Positions 58,376 through 64,000 of a stretch of DNA of 64,000 nt are shown here, in pieces. This DNA is from Pseudoalteromonas citrea (GTDB taxonomy: Bacteria > Pseudomonadota > Gammaproteobacteria > Enterobacterales > Alteromonadaceae). Positions within the stretch are counted from its first letter, which is position 1. Every line of letters starts with the position of its first letter. The translations under genes and the position numbers were made by a program. Under the pieces are notes generated by a model. The model saw only the letters and a list, made by a program, of their open reading frames with translations, was not told where the DNA came from and did no database searches. The DNA lies in NCBI RefSeq assembly GCF_000238375.3, contig NZ_AHBZ03000015.1, forward strand, positions 1 to 64,000. The letters run 5' to 3'.

Positions 58376-60697
58376 TCAAGTTGAAGGAGGAAGTGCTAAA
58401 CGAATATCTGAAGGCGTTGGCTGCTTGGGCGGTTTACCGTCTTCATCCAACAAGCCATTCGCATTACTGTAAGCTTGCCAAGCGATGTTGTATACAGCGT
58501 CACCTACTTCATAAGGCATTGATACGGGAACAGTTGGATCTTCCGGAGGTGCGGTTTGGCCTTTCGGATAGGTGTAATCAATTTCCGAAAAGCTGTTATC
58601 TTTAAGGTCAAACTTAAACAATTGCATATCGTATTTTTGGTCATCACATGACAGCTCAGGAAAAAGTTGAGATGCTGAAATAGGCACCGCACACCCCCCC
58701 AAGTTATTACACTTGTTATCCGCTGGTGCACTTTTTTTCCCTGCAGATATACTGCCACTGCAGCTACCACCAGAGGTTGTACTATGAACAAAACCGCATC
58801 CACCCTGCGCTTTACAATCATTACTGCCTTTACAACTGTGATATACCTCAGGAGGTGGCAAATCATCAGTGCCTATGTTGGTATAACTCATCCCTTGGCA
58901 GGCATGATAAAGCGTGTTCGGATGTTGTGATTCAATGCCTGTCACTAAATCAGGTGCTATTCCTGTGGTTGCCCAGCAGATCGAAATTCTATCTCCAGAT
59001 CCTCCCATTGCAGGACCTGGGAATTCGTTGGTTTTACACGACCAATAGCGATCTAGCGCGGTCGTAAGCCCTTTAATTGTACCTACCGCTGAACTACTAA
59101 ATAATCGGTGAGTGTCATTACAATTAGGCGTGAGCCTCAGGTTATTCAGCGCTTGCACTACGCTTGCTACCGCTGGGAGTTGCGAGTTATGCTTATGTGC
59201 TAAATCGCCCCCTTCGGGATCCAATAATTCACAGCTCCAAGTGTTGCCATCAGCAAACCAAGTTGGCCAAGTCATGTAGCGTTCGTTAGGGTTGCTTGAA
59301 GGTTTTTCAAAATCAACTATCAGCTTTAATGTGTCGGTGAAAATCTGGAAGTGATCTTTATATTTATTGGTAAACCGTGCACATGCAGAGCCTGATATAG
59401 GGCCTTCACCGCTGCTTGCTGGGTAATCCGCTTTTAATGCTTCAGCGCTTGGTTGGAACTTTTCTTCGACTGTACTCGGGTGAGCATCGTTTGATTGCGA
59501 CTCCTTAGAAGCAAGAAAGTTTTGCGCCCATAACTCATCGGCCCAACGCTTACAAAGCATATCAGCCACACCATCACCTTCACCTTGATCCGTAATGGCA
59601 TTCACATTATTCATTAAGGCCTCTTTTAAAGCCGTATGATCTGTCTTTACACTGAGCGAGCCCATAATGCCCGGGAATTGTGCTTGATAATGATTATCTC
59701 CAGGGCGCTCATTAAAGTAGTCGCGCTGAATAGCCACGTAATCTAGTAAACTAGTTCCATCATCATATTCGATTTGAATATAATTCCAATAACTCAGATA
59801 CATATGCCCAATTGAACCAAATAACGGCAAGTCACTTTCCTTGTTATTCGGTTTCCACCAATCATAAGGGGCTTGTTCAAAATACTTTGGCTGCTCGCTT
59901 GGTTCAAAAAGTTGTGGCTGGATAATTTTTTTCGCATTTTCTTCCGTCTCTTCTATCAACATAAATAGCAACGTTTGCTCTTTGCTAAGTTCTGTTGCAT
60001 TAACGCGTAAATCTTGTAGCGTTTTACCAGGAAAAATTTGTTTGAAATAAGCTTGAACCTCAGGGCTCAATTTAGATAAATCGGTAGTGCAGTCTGCAAA
60101 ATTCAAAATATGTGGAATGCCGCTTTGGTTGTTGTAGCACTTCCAACCGTACTTTTCGTCAATTAATGCCTGACTTGTAAAGCTAGGCGTGAGGCCCAGT
60201 TTACTTGCCATATTTGAGGCTAACTGTAGATGCAGCATTTCTTCAATAAAAACACTATATACCCCATTGAACACCTGTTGATTGACAGACAGTTCATATT
60301 TTTCTGCCGATTTATTAGGTACATCACTGCCGCCAGTTAAGTTCTCGGTATCAAACAGAGGTTCTAAGTTAACGTCATAGTCATTGCGCCTCACTTCTGG
60401 GATGTAGCCAGCTGAAGGACCGAGCCCGGGCCAATAACGGCCAGGATACAAGTTCGACGAGTCTGCAATTTGGTGGGTGCCTTGAATCGAGTAGAGGCTG
60501 CTCATATAAAGTGGGATTGTAAATAACTCGACGTTAATTGCAGCCTGTGCAATCGCCCTCAAACAAGATAAATCAGCAGCTTTATACTTGCTATCACGCA
60601 CTTTAATTTTTTTCTTTTGTTCAAGGTTCCAAAGAGTATTAGCTTCAATTTCTGTATCGACTTCTACCGACGGCCCCGTTTTGTTCTGCACATTCAT
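58376..60697 (-). CDS. VioB-type ferritin-like protein with Cys-rich C-terminal segment
   Basis: 773 residues, no signal peptide. Residues about 40-330 form a ferritin-like domain of the VioB/iminophenyl-pyruvate-dimer-synthase type: candidate metal ligands are Glu57 in NVELFTIPLY and Glu153/His156 in IEEMLHLQL, with a further IEETEEN helix near 250. Residues about 340-590 are less clear. From about 600 the sequence is Cys-rich: Cys600, 622, 628, 634, 646, 663, 669 and 684, including CKGSNDCKAQGGC at 622-634. That pattern resembles the Cys/Lys/Gly-rich cores of MNIO precursor peptides, and the MNIO and its partner are encoded directly downstream. So the protein may be both enzyme and modification substrate. 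A typical MNIO precursor is far shorter. Confidence 0.85.
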   Translation of the reverse strand: MNVQNKTGPSVEVDTEIEANTLWNLEQKKKIKVRDSKYKAADLSCLRAIAQAAINVELFTIPLYMSSLYSIQGTHQIADSSNLYPGRYWPGLGPSAGYIPEVRRNDYDVNLEPLFDTENLTGGSDVPNKSAEKYELSVNQQVFNGVYSVFIEEMLHLQLASNMASKLGLTPSFTSQALIDEKYGWKCYNNQSGIPHILNFADCTTDLSKLSPEVQAYFKQIFPGKTLQDLRVNATELSKEQTLLFMLIEETEENAKKIIQPQLFEPSEQPKYFEQAPYDWWKPNNKESDLPLFGSIGHMYLSYWNYIQIEYDDGTSLLDYVAIQRDYFNERPGDNHYQAQFPGIMGSLSVKTDHTALKEALMNNVNAITDQGEGDGVADMLCKRWADELWAQNFLASKESQSNDAHPSTVEEKFQPSAEALKADYPASSGEGPISGSACARFTNKYKDHFQIFTDTLKLIVDFEKPSSNPNERYMTWPTWFADGNTWSCELLDPEGGDLAHKHNSQLPAVASVVQALNNLRLTPNCNDTHRLFSSSAVGTIKGLTTALDRYWSCKTNEFPGPAMGGSGDRISICWATTGIAPDLVTGIESQHPNTLYHACQGMSYTNIGTDDLPPPEVYHSCKGSNDCKAQGGCGFVHSTTSGGSCSGSISAGKKSAPADNKCNNLGGCAVPISASQLFPELSCDDQKYDMQLFKFDLKDNSFSEIDYTYPKGQTAPPEDPTVPVSMPYEVGDAVYNIAWQAYSNANGLLDEDGKPPKQPTPSDIRLALPPST

Positions 60698-61706
60698 AAT
60701 TTGCTCCTTTGTGACGGTGAACGTTGTGCAATATCGCTGGCTTAAATTAGTTAGGATCTTGATTAGCTATCCAAGACAACTCAAAAGTTTTAAGCAAGTT
60801 GACGTAAGTGAGCGATGGACACTCGCTATAAAAGGTAGCTGAAAGCAAGCGCAAAACCGATTACACAACATTACATGAAGGTATTGAGGGGTGTGCTACT
60901 GAGAGTGGACACTGACCTGTGTCAGGAAGAGTGCACTGACACATATGTTACTAAGAACAAGCAAAGTTAATAGTCAGGACTTGCACTGTGGACGATACAT
61001 ATACAGGGCAAGTGAGCTTGACGATTAATACTATGTCTTAGTAGCCAAAACTCTAGACAATAAACCTACCTCCTGCCGCTACTTTCAACGCTAACTGCGT
61101 TGAGTTTACTTGCAATAGGCCTGCGATTGACGCGTAAATTAGCCTTATCATCTCAATTGGGATCAATGAAAGCCTCAGGCTGGAGGCTAATAAAAAGAAC
61201 TTAATTATTATAGATCAATAATTAAGTTAACCTCTTAACCAAAGTGAAGGTTAAGTACAAATAAAACAACCTACTAAACTGCAAAATTCAGTAAACAATC
61301 TAAAAAATACACAATCCAAGACTTGACCCCCATGTTCTTAATCAATATGGTGCTCCATTGTCAGAGTTAACAGCCACCGTCTCTTCGATATTACAAGGTT
61401 TCCCGGCTTCATAGCGATATGCAGAACGCTGCTTCTGTTGAGCTCCGTGATTTCGAAAATAGCAGCACCTTCACTTGAATCCGAATAAAAACTCTCTTGC
61501 TTCATTGTTATGGGGCTGCTTAATGCCCTCTTTTTCGAGTACTCCCCCTCGCTCTATACAAAAAATTGACACCCTTTAAAGTACTAATGCTAAGTTTAGG
61601 TAGCCAATCATGTTTTACCCCTTACTTTCAAGGTGTAGGCACATCACATAGACATGTTTATTAATTTGGTTCGAAAAATGCATGATGAATTAAAATTCAC
61701 TTAAGT
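60698..61706. other. Intergenic region upstream of the MNIO operon
   Basis: 1009 bp with no supported gene. It holds the promoter of the MNIO operon at its left end. A 55-codon minus-strand frame at 61338-61505 has ordinary-looking composition but no ribosome binding site. No tRNA, repeat array or clear operator was found. Confidence 0.55.
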
Positions 61707-62033
61707 ATGCAAGCAACAATGAATAAAAGCGAAAGTACTGTGTATGTGTTGAGCGGGTACGCCAAATGTTCAACCACAAACAATGGCAAGTACAAACTCG
61801 GTAATAAGCATTCTATCGGCTTATTAACAACCGATGAAAACTATCAAGGCAATATCAAACAGCTTAAAACTTTTATTAAAGGTTTAGGTTGGGAATCCAT
61901 TACGTTTTGCATGGTTGAAAAGGTCAACGATATAAATACCTTATCAAATAACGTTTTAATCTCTAGTTTTATCCGAGCCAAGGAAAACGGTCAATCCCTA
62001 GTCGTCAATGATCAACCTATAACAATGCATTAA
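61707..62033 (+). CDS. Hypothetical 108-residue protein
   Basis: A small soluble protein with an alternation of beta-strand and helix (VYVLSGYAKC, SIGLLTTDENYQGNIKQLKTF, ESITFCMVEKV). No signal peptide and no family I recognise. The start may be the ATG at 61707 or 61719; neither has a clear Shine-Dalgarno. It stands alone. Confidence 0.55.
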   Translation: MQATMNKSESTVYVLSGYAKCSTTNNGKYKLGNKHSIGLLTTDENYQGNIKQLKTFIKGLGWESITFCMVEKVNDINTLSNNVLISSFIRAKENGQSLVVNDQPITMH

Positions 62034-62403
62034 ACAGCATTAGCTTATTTATAATCGTGATAAAAGGAAATTGGCGTTGCTTATAAGCACTATGACTAAC
62101 ATTAAATTATTGAGTCATCTTTACACTCAATAACCAGAGCCTGCTTCATGACTTTTGATTCATAGCATAAGTTAACCAATATGCAGCGTATAAAAGGGTC
62201 ATAGCCTTCGATATTTTATCTGTAGAAATTCTATTTTAAATTAGTCATAACTTATCAATTCAGAATGAAAATAGAATAAGGGGCCAGGGTTAGCGCTATA
62301 GGTTACTATTTTTATTAGTATAACGTAATTATAATTTCACAATATCAACAAAAAAACAAATGTAGTATCATCAAAGGTAAGCATATAACTTTAAAGGCGT
62401 AAG

Positions 62404-64000
62404 ATGAATAACCTCAGCTTATTTTGGTATCTAATCATCACATCATTTTTCTTTTTCCCAACTATAAGTTTGGCAAAAACTAACAAAGTTACTTTACCTA
62501 AAGCTAAATTAATTAAGCAATGGGCTGAAGTAGGCGAAAATATTGGAGACTCCGGTTTTTATAGTGCCGATTTAGACGGTGATGGGAATAAAGAGATTAT
62601 TTTTGGTAACTCAAATAATAGAAGAACCAGAAATTCAAAAATTGCCATATTAAAAGAAGTGCGTCGTGATGAAAGTAATTCACCAGATAAATATGAAATA
62701 GTGAAGGAGTTTAGCCTACCAGATAGTGCTGAATTTGAAAGAATATATGGTTTTCATGATAAAGTTTCTGATAATCATTTTTTAGCTGTTATTTCCTCAT
62801 TAAAAGAAGTGTTTGTCTTTAATTTGAGCGCTCAAAGCTATATCTCGAAGCTCGAAAGCATGACGACTGAACAAATAGACTTTGCAGATTTAGATAATGA
62901 TAATATTACTGAAATGCTGCTGGTATCTGAAGACACTTTGACTAGTATCAATATGCAAACATGGCAAGTTGAAAAAAATTATCAAATTTCAGGTGAGAAG
63001 TTTCTAAAAAACAATCGCTTGCTGACTTTCCAGGCAGGTTACTTTTTGGATAGTCAAACTATTGATATTGCTTTTACTAATGGTAACATTTATAGAGAAA
63101 AAGCTGGTAGTTTCGAGCTGGTATGGACGATTAATAAACCGGCAAGCTATGACTTTGCTCATGATGTAAATAAAGATGGATTAGACGAACTGGTAGGTGC
63201 TAAATGTACTTTAGATGTTTTAAATAGATCTTACATTGTCCCTGAAGGAAAAAATGCAGATGAGAGTGAATGTAGTAATAATAGATCCTCTCCAAAATCT
63301 GCAATAGATCCCAAAACAGGAAATTTAATCAGTTTTATGGCTCCTAATACCCCTTATACCCTAGATCTTAAAACTGGCCCTATTGTTGGGGTTAACACGG
63401 TTACTTGGCAAGAAAATACATACGCGTATCCGCGATACTCAAGCCTTAATAAGACTAAGCACTCTACTTTTTACGCATTAATTAATTACCATATTGATGA
63501 TATTGACAATGATGGCTTATTAGAGACAATCTCAACAAGTGTTGAAGTAAACTCCTCAACAGGCGCCGAAGTTATTACAATTTCAGGAACGAATTGGTTA
63601 GGTATGTCTTGGGTATTCTGGGATTATGAAACTAAAACTTACGCTTTGAGTAATCTGGGCGAAACAAATGACATAGAGTTATTTGAATTCAGCTATCAGG
63701 ATTACTACAACTTCGATACCTATTTATCACAATATTTAGAGTTTAAGGCCCCGGCACTGAACCGCTTCAACACCAATACCTTATCATCAATATGGGAAGA
63801 CAAACGAAAACCTTATTCACAAGTTTTTGCTGATATTAATGGAGACGGTAAAAATAATGTAATTTCAACTCACGAGGCTCCCTTTTCTTATGAGGTATCA
63901 ATTTTGGTAGAAGGTATTGGTTATATTTATAATTTTCCAGATAGAACTCATGAACTAATACACAGTGATTTAACATTTGATGGTAAAGATGAAATTTTAC
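62404..64000 (+). CDS. Secreted FG-GAP/VCBS-type repeat protein, 3' end outside window
   Basis: The frame is open from the ATG at 62404 to the end of the window (532 codons), so the gene is truncated only by the window edge. A signal peptide covers about residues 1-24 (cleavage near SLA-KT). Repeated calcium-binding loops of the D-x-D-x-D-G type recur: DLDGDGNKE near 59, DLDNDNITE near 162, DVNKDGLDE near 258, DIDNDGLLE near 367 and DINGDGKNN near 480. These are typical of FG-GAP/integrin-alpha-like beta-propeller repeats, which bind ligands or matrix on the cell surface. Function unknown. Confidence 0.85.
   Translation, partial: MNNLSLFWYLIITSFFFFPTISLAKTNKVTLPKAKLIKQWAEVGENIGDSGFYSADLDGDGNKEIIFGNSNNRRTRNSKIAILKEVRRDESNSPDKYEIVKEFSLPDSAEFERIYGFHDKVSDNHFLAVISSLKEVFVFNLSAQSYISKLESMTTEQIDFADLDNDNITEMLLVSEDTLTSINMQTWQVEKNYQISGEKFLKNNRLLTFQAGYFLDSQTIDIAFTNGNIYREKAGSFELVWTINKPASYDFAHDVNKDGLDELVGAKCTLDVLNRSYIVPEGKNADESECSNNRSSPKSAIDPKTGNLISFMAPNTPYTLDLKTGPIVGVNTVTWQENTYAYPRYSSLNKTKHSTFYALINYHIDDIDNDGLLETISTSVEVNSSTGAEVITISGTNWLGMSWVFWDYETKTYALSNLGETNDIELFEFSYQDYYNFDTYLSQYLEFKAPALNRFNTNTLSSIWEDKRKPYSQVFADINGDGKNNVISTHEAPFSYEVSILVEGIGYIYNFPDRTHELIHSDLTFDGKDEIL

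Noticed and set aside
61338-61505. 55-codon minus-strand frame upstream of the MNIO operon, considered as a precursor peptide
   Set aside because: No cysteine, so it cannot be an MNIO substrate of the usual kind, and it has no ribosome binding site.
1-64000. CRISPR arrays, tRNA genes, phage attachment sites
   Set aside because: I looked for regularly spaced repeats, cloverleaf-type sequences and att-like repeats and saw none that I could support.

Overview
The window looks like chromosomal DNA from a marine gammaproteobacterium of the Alteromonadales, most likely Pseudoalteromonas or a close relative. The base composition is AT-rich, and the genes found together (YgiQ, NIT-type and BLUF-linked chemoreceptors, CadC-like regulators, CSS-motif EAL protein, secreted subtilase, MesX/MesD) fit that group. 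At the left edge a two-promoter rRNA leader with boxA faces out of the window on the minus strand, so an rRNA operon should start just left of position 1. The genus is inferred from gene content and the rRNA leader; no 16S sequence is present.

Layout. 1-430: rRNA promoters and leader (-). 684-11900: scattered housekeeping and accessory genes: NIT-domain chemoreceptor, ygiQ, spondin-domain lipoprotein, double cystatin-like protein next to 11-bp direct repeats and a small HTH gene, yjdM/phnA, a DJ-1/PfpI protein, a membrane-anchored serine hydrolase and a GNAT acetyltransferase. 12702-14828: a BLUF blue-light sensor followed 15 bp later by a chemoreceptor, a probable phototaxis pair. 14952-31076 (-): a compact seven-gene biosynthetic operon (glycosyltransferase, one-module reducing PKS, one-module NRPS with an extra terminal condensation-type domain, secreted CxxCH protein, MFS exporter, type II thioesterase, hexapeptide acyltransferase). 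31897-35556: TauE/SafE permease, then mesX-mesD (methionine synthesis) with a MetJ-like operator upstream. 35708-38105: membrane AraC regulator and two small membrane proteins. 38636-44782: EAL phosphodiesterase, FAD oxidase, and a complete IS256-family element that has clipped the 3' end of a serine hydrolase gene. 45176-49989: a frameshifted CadC-like TPR regulator and a two-component system. 51520-56304: subtilisin-like protease with calcium-binding repeats and an unknown protein. 56519-60697 (-): ferritin-like protein, MNIO (DUF692) and DUF2063 partner operon. 62404-64000: secreted FG-GAP-type repeat protein cut by the window end.

The best candidates for something undescribed are: (1) the 58376-60697 / 57376-58362 / 56519-57379 operon, in which a large VioB-type ferritin-like protein carries a Cys-rich C-terminal segment that looks like an MNIO substrate fused to an enzyme; (2) the PKS-NRPS operon, which ends in a condensation-type domain instead of a thioesterase and includes an exported putative c-type heme protein; and (3) the BLUF plus chemoreceptor pair.
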